Below, piece after piece: positions 1 to 11,959 of a stretch of DNA of 64,000 nt; within the stretch, counting starts at the first letter, position 1; every line of letters begins with the position of its first letter. The stretch covers positions 620,001 to 684,000 of the forward strand of contig JAOVFP010000010.1 of NCBI GenBank assembly GCA_025738555.1, read 5' to 3'. The notes beneath the pieces are model-generated. The model saw only the letters and a list, made by a program, of their open reading frames with translations, was not told the origin of the DNA and searched no databases. The stretch is from Cyathus striatus. Lineage: Eukaryota; Basidiomycota; Agaricomycetes; Agaricales; Nidulariaceae. Position numbers and translations under genes: made by a program.

Positions 1-761
1 CCATGATGGAGTGTTTCTATTGACTTGCTCCTCAGCATGCTGCATAGTGAATGCCTGCCATGGAATGTCACCAAGAGGGATGGAGTCAATTGTGTCATAT
101 AGGTCTTTCATACCAGAGAAGGGGGGGTCAAGGCCTACATCATTCTCGCCTTCATGGTCCTGCTGGTTGAAATGCGCCAAGACATCCATAAGTGAGTCAA
201 TTTTGGTGGTAGACATCTGTATTTTGTTGAAAATAAGATCTGCAAGCTCAAATTCTTCAACACTACCAAATGGAAATGCCAGCATCTCATCATCTTGACC
301 TAAATGAGCCAAGGTAGGAGGTGGAGGTGCTCCCTCTGAAAGATCATACCCATCTTCATTGCATGGAGTACCTAGTAAAGCAATAGTTAGTAAATGAAAT
401 AAGAAATATCCCAGCAACAAAGAACACTATGCATACCATCCAGGTAAGGGTGCTTTCTAATGTAGATACCAGAGTGTTTGTGCCTGGTCCAGATAGACAC
501 AGGTTTTGGTGGAGGAATATGATCCAGGTCATTCAGGGTTGTCTCCCATGACAGAGAATGATGTGGTGTATGTTCATTCACTTGCTGACCAGAGAAGTCA
601 CATAAAGGGTGTTCAGGTGTTGGTGTACCTCAGTGTATGTTTCTAGGATTGAACTTGCAGCACAATTTGTGCTGTGTAAAGCCACTGTGGCCTCTACAAA
701 CCTTGGTACAACCCAGATATTTGCATGGATATTTGGCCAGTGAGTGGATAGTGCGAGGCAT
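1..761 (-). pseudogene. Plavaka-type transposase, 5' part, cut by window edge
   Basis: This is the N-terminal part of a DNA-transposon transposase read leftwards from an ATG at 761. A C2H2-like finger comes first (CKYLGCTKVCRGHSGFTQH). Then come the family's linker (HPYLDG/TPCNEDGYD), the block VEEFELADLIFNKIQMS, and the conserved segment DLYDTIDSIPLGDIPWQAF, which I recognise as Plavaka. A 65-bp intron (436-372) splices in frame. An in-frame TGA at 632-630 breaks the first exon. A CGA arginine changed by C-to-T would explain it, in keeping with the CpG-poor block around it. The rest of the exon is open to position 1, so the catalytic domain lies outside the window. Family identity rests on memory of the motifs. 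The stop is seen directly. Confidence 0.72.
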
Positions 762-996
762 GAGTGTCACAAAACAAGGTTAATTGTGCAGATACAGATG
801 TATTACATATTTTGTACCTTAATCCTACGAGTCTAGAGTTAATTGAGAGTTAGTCCAAGCTATGCCAGTGCTAGAATAGATAGAGTGATTGATATACCTA
901 GAAATTTATCCCTCCTCATCGCTATCCACTCCACTCCCTTCCATATCCTCATTCATCCACTACAGCTACTTGCTCATGTTGAAGTATCTTTCTAGC

Positions 997-3194
997 ATGG
1001 CTAAAACAAGGAAGAATAACAAGATGGTACACCCTGGTATTGAAGCACAGAAAGTGACTTGGGGTTGTTGCCCATCTTCACAGGTACAGGCAGAGTGTCA
1101 GGCAAAGGAGGCTGAGCAGGCCGAGAGATCACAGCACTAAGTGGATGGAAAGCAGAGAGCAGCTAACTTGCAGATGAAATCAAAGCATGCTACAAATGCA
1201 CCACCAAGCTTGATCAATCATTTGAATGACAAACTAAACTTATGTCACCAACATAATCCTCAGCCAGAGACCACTGCATCTGTAACACAGGAGGATTTAG
1301 ATGGTATTTCTCATTTCATATCTCATGTAGATATACTCTGAACTCTTTAAGAAATCAAAGTCAATGAACAGGATATAAATCACTGTGTGTACCTTGAATT
1401 ACCAGCTTGGATTGTCAACCCTAGACCTGACATGGACACCTGCAAGCACTAGCCAATTCCCCAAGTTCAACTGACAGTGACTACATTGAAAATGGCATTG
1501 AATTGGAAAACAATGAGCCAGATACCAATTTATTAATGCCCACTGGTATAGGTAATGGGTCGAGTTCAAGAGTAAAGAAGGGGATATGAGACAGGGAAGA
1601 AATTGACAAGATAATGGATCAAGGGAAAGAGAATGTGGGACTCAATGATACACAAAGTAAGCATGCCCAGGCCATATTGATTAGTTTACCCAACTCAGAG
1701 ACACAGTTTGTCATTCATACCTCCCTCTCTTTGTTACTTGTAAATCTCATTGTACTCCTCCCTTAAAGCACTGTTCCTCTGAAGTGGAAGAAGCAGAAGT
1801 TGACAACACATGCCACTGGAGTTCTTTGTGGATGGGAAAACCAAGCTATTACTCATCCAGTCCCAGTTTCATCCAACTTGTGTGCCCTCAATCTCACTTC
1901 CAGGCCTGTTCCTGTTCCTTCCGCTCAACCAGCTGACAATGGCATTCATGAAGGTGGGATTCCCTCTGATGACAATGAGGTTGAATGGCAGGACATTCCT
2001 GATAAGAGATCAATCACTCAGTATGGCTTGCAGGTATGTTCAGTTCATACATTGCAACCACCACTTATTTGCATTGAGACAGGCTTCAAGTATCAAAGTA
2101 TTGCAGCTTCACACTTCCAAGCACATTCGCAGGCCTACCTCACAACCTACCCACAAGCAGCTACCTGCAGGGACCAAAGAATTCTTCAAGAAGGCTGCTA
2201 TGCCATGATTGTACGATTGTATGGGTGCGGCTAAGCCATGGACAAGTCTTAATGAGGACATAGCTGCAACTATTTGGAATTCAGTCATTGTTAACCACCC
2301 GATATGCCCAGATGAAGAAAATGGGAATCAGGATCTGTTCAAGTTCATTTATAGATTGGTATGTGAAGTTATCGACATATTTCATTCTCTAACTCTTTCT
2401 ACTTCTTACTTAGATGTGCCATGATATCCAAAACAACTGGCTTCATGGTCTGGCAGATGCTGGTTTGAAGGCCATTCAGAATGAATTTGAAGAACACAAA
2501 CTAATCACCCAGGAAGAAAGGGCTGAATTCATGCAAAGTCTCATTAGTGACACTGGTATGATTCACAAGAAGGATCATCCCTTTATGTGGCAAAGCACAT
2601 ATACTGGTGAAAAATGAAGGGTATGAAAAATTTGGTCTTGTATTTCTGATTTCTACTTACTTTCCTTATACACATAGGGACTTTTTTGTGGCAACCTCAT
2701 AACAAGAACACTTGCTCACCATGTTATGCTGGTTTTGGCTCTACAGGACAATGATTTCACCCCTAGTATGAAGCCTGAGGGCACTCTTGTAATGGCTATC
2801 CTCTTGGTGACATTTATTTATTTTTTCTGGCATTAAATAATGTAACTAATATTTCATTAAGGCTCTTTGTGCATTAGTTATAAATATCACCAGAAAGGAG
2901 GAAATCCCATCTGGCTCAGGATCAAACTTTTCATATGCAAATTGGGCTGATTCAGATACCTTTGACCCCATCACTCAGAGAATTAAATGACAAGTTTGTC
3001 ACACTTTCTGGAATGGCGACATTAATAAGCTGGCACCTCGCATTTGGAACCAGATTCTTGAGGATGCAATGAGCTATTGCAAGACCAAGAAACTCAAGGA
3101 TGACATTACTGACCAGGCAATGGATGTTGATTTGGATGTGGAGGTCAATGTGCTGTTGTACAATCCAGACCAAGATTTATCAGATGAGAATTAG
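997..3194 (+). pseudogene. Broken multi-exon ORF of a repeated Agaricomycete protein family, function unknown
   Basis: The gene starts at ATG 997 (MAKTRKNNKMVHPG...), the lysine-rich start typical of a large hypothetical family often found beside fungal DNA transposons. Downstream in order are a KPWTSLNEDIAATIWNSV block (2,200-2,300), a WLHGLADAGLKAIQNEFE block (2,440-2,500), a LFCGNLITRTLAHHVM block (2,690-2,740), an ALCALVINITRKEEIPSGSG block and a tail ending with TAG at 3,192. Two early stops interrupt otherwise continuous frames: TAA at 1,138-1,140 and TGA near 2,206-2,208. Both fit C-to-T changes in CAA and CGA. The gene diverges from the Plavaka fragment at 761, so it may be the second gene of the same element. 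I cannot give it a function. Confidence 0.55.
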
Positions 3195-3479
3195 TTTATT
3201 TTGTACTAGTATTTCTGTCTATCTAATTGTTTTGCCTTTTCATATGTAAGCATTGCCGGAATCTATGATATGAATGATCTTTTATACAACCTTTTTGAAA
3301 GCTGAAATGTCTTTATGTGTGTTTAGAAAGACATTGCAACCTTGGAAGATGTCTTGGTATCTTTGAAAGAAATTTGACTTAACCTTACAAAGACATCAAA
3401 GTCTTTGAACTTTAATGTATATATTAGTCTTTTTCATCATTAGCATATTTCCAAAGACATGTAAAGACATCTCAAAGTT

Positions 3480-4746
3480 CCATGTCTCTTGCTGATGTGA
3501 AGAAGATGCTGTTGTTTTTATCCCATACTCAGGAACACATAAAGCCCATATCAGAAACCAAGTCCCATCTCCATTCACCATTAAGGGAGGTCTTAAATTT
3601 TAGCTAAAGAGACAGAACTTGAATAAATCTTGATGAATTCAGTGTGACCTGAAAATGAGAATAAAATGAGAATAAGTGTAGTTTCATGTCAACTCTATGA
3701 ATGGATTGACATTAGTGAAGCTTTTAGATTATGGAACAAAAGATGCACCATCGCTTAAAGAGGGATAGCCATGCTATTACAATGAGCATAGATTTTTGAT
3801 GATGGGATTGTGCATAATTTGAGTGAAGTTTGATACAATAACATTTTGTACTCCATGCCTGGTGCCCAGTACAAATAGCTAATGCTGCCAAAGTCCGAGC
3901 TGACTAATGCACAGCCACTACACATTTTGGGTCCCCAGAGTTGCTGACTAATAATATTCCATGCATGCACAGCCACTATGCATTTTGGGTTGCCAACACA
4001 AACAAATAGGGGGAGCAAGCTCCCCCAATAAATAAAATACTAGTAATTATACATAGTCTCGTGAATGAAAGCCATATCCACATGAAAGCTGATGGGAAGA
4101 TGGTCATACCTCCTGACCTTTGTAGGTATTGGTTGAAAAGAACAAAAAACAGAAAGACCACCATTTTTAACCCATACTCAAGAACACATAAAGCCCATAT
4201 CAGAAATAAAAAAGTACCTTCTCCTAGTTGCAATCAAGGGAGGTCTTAATATTTAACTAAAGATTACGGAACTTGAATGGAATCTGGATAGCTCCATGTG
4301 ACCCAAAAATGAAAATAAAATGACAGTAAGCATAGTTTCATGTCGACTCTACACATTTACCATTAGTAGAAGCTTTAGTTTTTGGAATGGAGGACTCACT
4401 GCTGTTGCTGGCTCAACAATCACATAAACAGTTTTTGTGGATATGTTTATTCTGCCATCTATGTGCTGAATCCTTTTGGCTGACAGTATTTGCAGCTTCT
4501 TGATCTTGAAATCCTTCACATTGCCAAAAAAGCCTTGAATAGTCCAGTCAGGCTCAGAGATAATCAATAGTGTATGAATGAAGACATATTACTACTTTGA
4601 TCACTGGATGTAACAGATTCGTCTCCAGTATCAGAAGTACCCTATAAGAACATTCAAGAAGAGGATGTGTGCAGTAGAGCAGGCTTACTTACTGATTCAT
4701 TGTGAGAGGGATACTGCTGCCGCTTTTTTCAATGTTTTTTCCCCAT
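3480..4746 (-). pseudogene. Family A repeat gene, decayed copy A1
   Basis: This is a minus-strand copy of a small three-exon gene that recurs four to five times in the window. Exon 1 begins at 4,746 (MGKKH) but hits a TGA at the fifth to sixth codon. Exon 3 near 4,540-4,390 still reads KDFKIKKLQILSAKR ... VYVIVEPATAV. The 3' non-coding part, with its CCCATACTCAGGAACAC landmark, is present twice (around 3,520 and 4,180). Compared with copies A2 and A4 nearly all CpG sites are lost. The function is unknown. Conservation extends through introns and flanks, so this is a dispersed repeat rather than a selected single gene. Confidence 0.5.
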
Positions 4747-7378
4747 TCTGTACAGCAAGGTTGTTAGGAAAGGAGGGCGATGGGGGGCTTGATTGAGGGG
4801 TTCATAGAGAGATGAGATTTATAAACATCCACATTGCAGCAGGACCCCTGGCAATCCCTATTACACTTAGTTGCCAATCTGGACATTTTGGGGGGCTAAA
4901 ACTGTCAAACTCTGTTCACCTATCTGGACATCAATGGTCAATATTTTCAGATGTAAGATTCCTGTCCAGATAAATACCAAGCAGCTGACCAATGTCATCA
5001 CCAACACTAAGATAGTTTTTACTGATTCCCTTGATATCTGTTGACTGTGCCTGTTGCTCAGCACTCAACATCAATGTTGATCTGTCACTTTCTACAATCA
5101 CCAAATCCCTGAATGGGCACCATACTGACAGTTCACTCATCTCCACAAGCCACCTGACTCATAAAGACATATTTCTTGCATAGCCAACCCTACTGGCAGC
5201 CATTCATTTCCACTTCATTTTAATATACATATAATGTTGCCTATGTCTTCTAAAAGCTTACATTTACAAAATTAGAGAAAAAAAATCAAAAATACTGATT
5301 TTTGGAACTTAGATCACCAATCCAGACAAACCCTGATCCCAGCAGGCAAACCTAGATGCTCTTTGGACAAAAAAAACATTTCTCAAGGAACTAACTGTTA
5401 TAGGGATTACTGGGGGTCCTATTGCAGTGTTGCAGCCTTGTGCACTTACCACAGATGTGATCACTCCTGGTTTTGGAGACAAGTATATTACATATATATT
5501 TGTGCTGGCTGTTGAAACATTGACTTAGAAGTTAACACTATTTGCAGACTAGTTGCCTTCATAGCACACAGGAGCACTGAGCCATGTGCAGCAGGGCTGA
5601 AAGAGTGACATAGGCCACTGAGCCATTTAGACATTGAAGGAGGTGGGCATATAGTGACATTGGTCACCAAGACACCAAAGCGCTAAGGAGGGTGGCACAG
5701 AGTGCAGGCTCATGTCGTTTCCGAGAATGTGGGATGGTGATGGGGACACTGTGAGATGTTATGAGGTAGGGGACAACATCAATGAGAGGAGGGGGGTGTG
5801 GTGAAGAGGGACGTGCCAACAACGATGAGAGAGGGGGGAGAGAAAACAGCATGACAGGGATATTATGAGCCTGTTGATTCATTGCTCTGACCTTGGAGCC
5901 AAAAATGCCAGGGAGAAAGAGACAAGAGGTGTCAGATCCAGCGATCTCAGTCATCCCATCCTGCCATGCAAGACTCTTCCCAGGATAGCAGCATTCTACA
6001 GCTGTTTCAAATTTCCATCAATTTGTGCTGCTTGGTGGCATCTCCAAGCTTGCTGTGCCATTGTTTCCTTGTCATTTTCAATCCTTCTATTGCAAGTTGA
6101 TGTTGATTTCCATATGTCAACATATGGTAGTAGAGAAATAAGGCCAGCAAGTGGCAGAGCCCACTACCTCAAGAATTCGATGGATCACATACAGAAAGGG
6201 AAATAAGTAAATGGAGCACTCATCTTCATGGGCCGTAAATGCATGAAGCCAAAGTGCCCTTCTGGTGCAACTTCACAACCTGAGGCAGCTGACACCAGCA
6301 GTTGAGTCCAAGTCAAGTCTGTTGAATTCAACTCAATACTTAATTTCTGAATCAATTCTAATGCTTCCAGGGCTGGAATTATTTGAATTGGGTGCAACAG
6401 TTGTGTTACATGCCATACACAATTAGATATTCAATGAGCCATTTTACAGTAACTTCGTATACTATGGATATGTCATCCACATATATAGTGCTAAGTGTTC
6501 CAATCATGGAAGTTATGATGTAGATATCGGAATGGGTTTGATCCTGAAAATGGTGCCCCCCCACAACCTTTGTTCTCTACATCAGCACCAATGTCGAATG
6601 GTCTGCAGATTTTGTGCATCGTTCTTTCAGGCCTAGCCAGTCACAGGGTGTCACTAGTCACTCACAAGGCATAGCCAACAATGTACTAGAAACCTAGATG
6701 ACAGCACACTAACACTTCCCCATCCCTCCATCAAAGCTGTCATATTTGGATGGGGGTGGTGGCCTCAAAGGAGGATTGTGATTGAGTATGATCCACCAAG
6801 TATTTGTGTTGTCATCAATAGTACTGATGATGGTGCTGGTCAGTGGTGATGCACAAAGGGAACATAAACAAAAGCGGAAGGGGGATACAGTCCCTGATAG
6901 ATGGACACTCCTCTTCTGCTCCCAAACTCCAACACTCACATTTACATTCTCCCTTTGAACCCATTAGTAGGTCTCATATTCAAGTTCTTTCCACTCCCAA
7001 ATCACATGCCCTTTCCTCCCTCTGAGCCCTCACCCTGGCACCCTTGTCACTCCTCCAGATTTCCTACTACTTTCTCTCTCTCTAGTCACACAAAAAGCTT
7101 GAATATGAACGACTGCATTTTCATTTTATAGGTGGCAGGTGTACATAGTGTGACTCTGAGGCTGGGCATGATTGTTATGTGTATAGTATGATTATAGTAT
7201 TGGTCTTCTGCCAGCTGGGTGTGGGTATTGCAGTACTTGTATGGAGGAGGAAGGGGTGGGTTGGGAGCAATTTTGCTAGTGAGAATTGGCAGTGTCAGTA
7301 TTGGGAAGATAAATGGAAGGAGAATAATAAGAAAAGAAGATAGGAAAATGAAGGGGAAAAAACAAGGAAGGAGAAAAG
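4747..7378. other. Gene-poor, CpG-poor interval
   Basis: I see no gene I can support. 4,870-5,150 has a minus-strand open stretch with no recognisable motif. 5,650-5,960 is purine-rich and resembles the low-complexity tracts of family B. 6,900-7,090 is pyrimidine-rich. The open frames here are short, overlap on both strands and show no family motif. Confidence 0.4.
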
Positions 7379-7387
7379 GGAACATAC
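7379..7387. repeat. Left target-site duplication, GGAACATAC
   Basis: This 9-mer borders the foldback element on the left. The identical 9-mer at 9,395-9,403 borders it on the right. Confidence 0.7.
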
Positions 7388-7892
7388 AAGGTCTTTACAC
7401 TCCCCCCTAAATTCCTTCCGGAGTCCGGACAGAATCTGTGGACTCCCCGGAAAGTCCATGGAATTTCCATGGAATTTCCGGCCATTCCATGGACTCCATC
7501 CAGACTCCAGGTGGACTTGTTTTGGCAGAGACACCAGCCAAATTTTAGTTTTCCAGTCCAGGTGCTTTCCAGATGAATTCCATATGGAATCCAGATTATT
7601 GGCCAAATTCCGCCTTTCAGCTGGAATTCTGAAGGAATTTGCTATACTGGACTCCACCTGGAATCCATATGGATTCCAGGTAGCTTGTATTAATTAGTAG
7701 TTTATTACTTATTTTACTTACTTGTATCATAAATAAATTAGTAGAGCATGGCATAGTTGCATAGTTTGAACCAATATTGTTGTGATGATTACATAATACC
7801 CATTCACATGATAGTGGATAGTGTGCATAACTATTACACTATGGCTAGCTTGTGCATGGGCACATGCTGTACAGTCCACAACTTCTATAACT

Positions 7893-8340
7893 ATGTCAAG
7901 TGTGACACTGTGTGCTGAGTGTGACATGATGCATTGAATGTGACACTGCATTAAGTGTGATACTGTGTGTTAAGTGTGACACTGTGCATTAAGTGTGATA
8001 CCATGTGTTGAGCATGATACCATGTGTTGAGTGTGACATGATGCATTGAATGTGACACTACACATTGAGTGTGACACTATGCATTAAGTGTGACACTGTG
8101 CATTAAGTGTGACACCATGTGTTGAGCATGACACCATGTGTTGAGTGTGACATGATGCATTGAATGTGACACTACACATTGAGTGTGACACTATGCACTA
8201 AGTGTGACACTGTGCATTAGGTGTGGCACTATGTGTTGAGTGTGACACCATATGTTGAGTGTAACACTGTGTATTGAGCATGACATGGTGTGTGGAGCAT
8301 GACATTATGCATTGAGTGTGACACACTTGCATGATGCAGT
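7893..8340. repeat. Minisatellite, TGAGTGTGACAC-type units
   Basis: Variant units of about 20 bp (forms of TTGAGTGTGACACTATGCA) are repeated inside the foldback element, with longer higher-order repeats of several units. The sequence is almost the reverse complement of parts of the 8,430-8,800 array. Confidence 0.8.
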
Positions 8341-8429
8341 GTGTTGAGTGTGACACCTGTGTCACAATGTTGCATAGTATTGCAGTATCACAATATTATG
8401 TGTCTCACAGTCTTGCAGTTATCACAGCT

Positions 8430-8800
8430 ACTTTTCACATTGTGTCACACTTTTCACATTGTGTCACACTTTTCACATTGTGTCACACTTTTCACATTGT
8501 GTCACACTTTTCATGTTGTATCACACTTTTCATGTTGTGTCACACTTTTCACATTGTGTCACACTTTTCATGTTGTATCACACTTTTCATGTTGTGTCAC
8601 ACTTTTCATGTTGTATCACACTTTTCATGTTGTGTCACACTTTTCATGTTGTGTCACACTTTTCATGTTGTGTCACACTTTTCACATGGTATCACACTTT
8701 TCACATCATGTCACACTCAACACATGGTATCACACTTTTCACATCATGTCACACTCAATGCACGGTATCACACTTTTCACATGGTGTCACACTCAACACT
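8430..8800. repeat. 19-bp minisatellite
   Basis: About 19 tandem copies of a 19-bp unit (TCACATTGTGTCACACTTT and variants). The final units change to the CACACTCAACACATGG form, the reverse complement of the 7,893-8,340 units. Open frames over this stretch are by-products of the repeat. Confidence 0.85.
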
Positions 8801-9394
8801 TTCACATAGTGTCACAGTATCTTTTACATAATGTCACACTTGTCATGTTTGTCACACTATTTGTAGTGTCACAATATCACAGATGTTGACAGCTGTGACA
8901 CTATGTGACAAGTGTGATAATGAAGATGACCCTGATGACTATGACAATGTGAATGTGATATTTGCTTCATTATGACTATGTGTGATACTGTGACACTATG
9001 CAATGGTAACTGTAACAACTCCAATACTGTGACACTGCAAAAAGTGTGACAAGTGTAATACCATGTGAAAATAACTGTGATGATTGCAATACTGTGAGAC
9101 ACTTGATATTGTGATACTGTAATACTATGTGACTATGGGAAAACAAAGTTATATTTCATTTCCATCAATTGGAAAATTTCTCATTCCACCTGGATTCCAC
9201 CCAGAAAAAATGTTCTTTAACATGGACTCAATGTGGACTTTGTCTGGAAATTATCATGTCCATCCAGAAAATCTGTATTCCATGTGGATTCCATCTGGAA
9301 AATCTGGTTTTCATATGGAGTCCACCTGGAAATTCCAGACATTTTCTTGTCTGTCCGGAGTCCGTCTGGAAATTGGGGGGGAGGGTAAAGTACT

Positions 9395-9403
9395 GGAACA
9401 TAC
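9395..9403. repeat. Right target-site duplication, GGAACATAC
   Basis: An exact copy of 7,379-7,387, lying directly outside the right inverted end of the foldback element. Confidence 0.7.
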
Positions 9404-10075
9404 CCTGATACACAATGCAGCAAGAGTTTATTTCATTCCATTTAAGTCACATTGAACTTGATAGAACAGAAGACATGCATTCATATTTGATGTTGTTCAT
9501 GTACTTATGTTGTATAGATGCTTAGAAATAAGGAAGACTTTGGGAAGACTGACAAATGAGAATGAATGGAAGAGGTGCAGTCATATGCATTACAGGAATT
9601 CAGAAAGGGTACCAGCTATCACCAGCCAATCAGGTTATGAGAAAGTGAGATCCCAAACGTCGATCCACAAATTGTCTTTTTAGGAAGTCGAAAGGTCCCT
9701 ATAACCCAACTACCTTAAAAGGTAGTGGGAATAACCACGTGATCTCTTTAAGTTCTTGAATGTGATTGGAATTAGTGGATACAAATGCTGTGCTTGGACG
9801 GCTACGGGTCGAAGAAGAATTATTGGATTTCTAATTTCAAACATGTGTACGAGTGAAATACTAGCTTAACAGCATCAGGACTCAGGATTGCTTAAGGGAG
9901 ATGGTGTATTCATAGTCTTCTTCAACCCTTCAACTTCTCAATTTGGGTGAGGATTTGTAGCAACCTCCCCAAAAATTCCCTCTTGTCGGCGTGTATTAAG
10001 TATATAAGATATATATATATATTTAAAACTAAACAATAGTTCTGAATTACATGAATATAAACACAGTTTTTCGAT
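9404..10075. other. Non-coding interval across the CpG boundary
   Basis: I see no gene. CpG content rises sharply at about 9,650. A short AT run lies at 10,000-10,025. Confidence 0.4.
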
Positions 10076-10402
10076 TTATCTAAGTTGAATTCTGAGCGCT
10101 GAGCGCTGAATGTTAACATTACAATCGAGCCTCGTGGCCCTATCTTTGCTTTCATGTAATTCCGGTCTGGTTTGTTCATCGTGATGTACATCGTGTTGGG
10201 GTACATCACGGCACAATGAAAACCCCAGGTGTCTACTACCTCCCCGATCTTTATTGGTCAACATTATATTCTCGGAGCGTTCTCGTACGAGTTTCGATAA
10301 TCTTTGACACTGCTCCAAGCGTGATATTTTTGCGTCCGCCGTGAGCGTTTTGAACACTTCGGCGGCTATAACGAAGCTGTGGGGTAAACCGCCTTGAGTC
10401 AT
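10076..10402 (-). CDS. Family C small hypothetical protein (copy C1)
   Basis: A 108-aa minus-strand frame beginning MTQGGLPHSFVIAAEVFKTL. I do not recognise a domain. Support comes from two related copies read in the same strand and frame: SVAATKPFNTLKINADTS at about 10,740-10,690, and SVTAAEVF(stop)TLKANADTS at about 57,650-57,600. The GCAACAACAG leader before the ATG also recurs (10,770 and 60,855). The 3' half may contain an unrecognised intron. A small repeated gene of unknown role is the safest call. Confidence 0.35.
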   Translation of the reverse strand: MTQGGLPHSFVIAAEVFKTLTADAKISRLEQCQRLSKLVRERSENIMLTNKDRGGSRHLGFSLCRDVPQHDVHHDEQTRPELHESKDRATRLDCNVNIQRSALRIQLR

Positions 10403-10559
10403 AGTCCGCTGTTGTTGCTATTAAGGCGTAGGTTGGGCGGTGTTAGACACTTTTCCGTCCGTAAATCCTTTCATTCGTCCCCGGAGAAATCACTCTCAGA
10501 CATGCACCATCAGCGCTAAAGGACTAGTACCATCCTACATTCATGGGTTACGTACGCCC

Positions 10560-11370
10560 CTAGTTCCGGAACGCACTCAGCCTAGCATAACCCCCATAAC
10601 CATCCCAACATCACCACCAAAGAAACGCACCGTTTACAGCCTCGTACGGATCATCCAACGAAGTCGCAGTAACAAAATGCGACGTATCCGCGTTTATCTT
10701 GAGAGTATTGAACGGTTTGGTGGCTGCAACGCTGTCCGAGGAGGGACATGAATCGTACTATGTTGTTGTTATTAGGGTGTACCTGTGCGAGACACATGAG
10801 CGACGAGTGTCATGCGGGGTGAAGTAAGAGGGGAAAGGAGCAGAGAGAGAGAGCAGAGGAGGGGGAGGAAGAGGGGGGTGGGTGGGGAAGGAGAACGAAG
10901 TAATGGGTTTGAAGAGGTGGGGAACGTAAGAAGGCCTGATGAGGGAGGGTGAGTGGAGGGGAAGGAATGGGGATGGGTGGGTGGAAAGAGGGTAAGGAAG
11001 GAACGGCGTGAAGGCAGGGGAAGAAGGATGACAAGAGAAAGAAGCATTAATGCATAAAGCAAAAGGAATGAGAGATTGATAGAAGAGTTGGAATGAGGAA
11101 AGGAGGTATGTAGCGAGTGAAAGAGGGAGTGGAGAAGGAACGAGTGGAGAAACGAAGGGAAAAGGCAGACTCACCTCACACTACACAGCTTTTAGTACAC
11201 TTCTCGTAACGCATACACAGCGTGAAAGCCTTCTTGTAAGATATACTTTCGATTTCTGTATCCCAGTTGTGGATGATAGATGCAGGCATGAGTTGGGTGG
11301 GGAACAGAAGAGCACGAAAGAGAGCCAGGCCAGACATCGATCATGCAGTGTTTGGTTCGGTCGGCAGGGG
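10560..11370 (-). repeat. Family B/C dispersed repeat, copy 1, with purine-rich tract
   Basis: This starts with a degenerate family C coding remnant (minus strand, about 10,770-10,560). It continues into a plus-strand purine-rich tract (10,830-11,160, mostly GGGAGGAAG-like). It ends in a conserved stretch containing GACTCACCTC...CACTTCTCGTAAC and GACATCGATCATGCAG. The same order occurs at 57,540-58,560. The long pyrimidine-strand open frames through it are low-complexity artefacts. Confidence 0.55.
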
Positions 11371-11959
11371 GTAGAGAAGGGGTTTGGTTATCTTAAAGCA
11401 TAAAGAGGGGGTGGCTCATCGCCTGTACTATGTCTCATTGATTCAGATTGGTATGAAGATGTCGTGAGGCACGATAGCAAACGGATGCTGCATGCCGTGT
11501 GTGACGCAGTGACGTGCTCGAAATGTTTGTTATGTAATTCCTTGGAGAACAAACAACAAGAATAGGCACAAGATACGCACGGACCGACCACCTTTAACTT
11601 GATGCACCCGCTGCCTTAGTGCCTTGCAATAAAATATGCTAGCGGTGTGTCCCACTAAATAAGGCACATATTCTTGGAAGCATGATGTGAGATTTCCGAG
11701 TTTCAAACCGAGTACGAATATAAAAGTCACGAGAAAAGATGGGATGAGTAAGAAAAGAGATGGGGTTGGTAAAAAACGAAGCGATACCAAAGGGATCATG
11801 CGGTATCGTAAATCTAAGTGGTAGAATGTAAAACTAGAGGCTGGGGAACAGGAGAGAACAAATGAGACGAAATTAAGTGAAGGGCATAACTGATAGGACG
11901 TGTAGACGAAGGTGAAAGGTCGAGACCTTACACATGAATAAAATACAACATAGAACTAT

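Larger units (their letters stand above)
7388..9394. mobile_element. 2.0-kb foldback non-autonomous DNA transposon
   Basis: The two ends are imperfect inverted repeats. The left reads AAGGTCTTTACACTCCCCCC, and the reverse complement of the right end reads AGTACTTTACCCTCCCCCCC. Both then run into several hundred bases of TGGAATTCC-rich sequence (7,440-7,690 and 9,150-9,370). The 9-mer GGAACATAC lies immediately outside both ends (7,379-7,387 and 9,395-9,403), which fits a target-site duplication. No transposase is encoded. The middle is two minisatellites that are partly inverted relative to each other, so the whole element can fold back. A 9-bp duplication suits MULE-type mobilisation, and 8 bp would suit hAT or KDZ. 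The superfamily is my inference. Confidence 0.72.
1..9650. other. CpG-depleted block
   Basis: CG dinucleotides are scarce from the left edge to about 9,650 and abundant just to the right. The best evidence is one repeat family present on both sides. Family A positions 3,508-3,755 contain 1 CG by my count, while the matching stretch 11,973-12,235 contains 15. Most lost sites read TG or CA at the same place. This is what deamination of methylated CpG leaves. The edge near 9,650 is sharp by eye but does not coincide with a transposon end that I can see. Confidence 0.75.

Noticed and set aside
8331..8889. Three overlapping repetitive frames of 116-182 aa
   Set aside because: They lie on the 19-bp minisatellite and are open in all three frames, so they are not evidence of protein.
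10440..10751. 103-aa plus-strand frame
   Set aside because: It is antisense to the family C remnant, whose minus-strand frame is the one conserved in the other copies.
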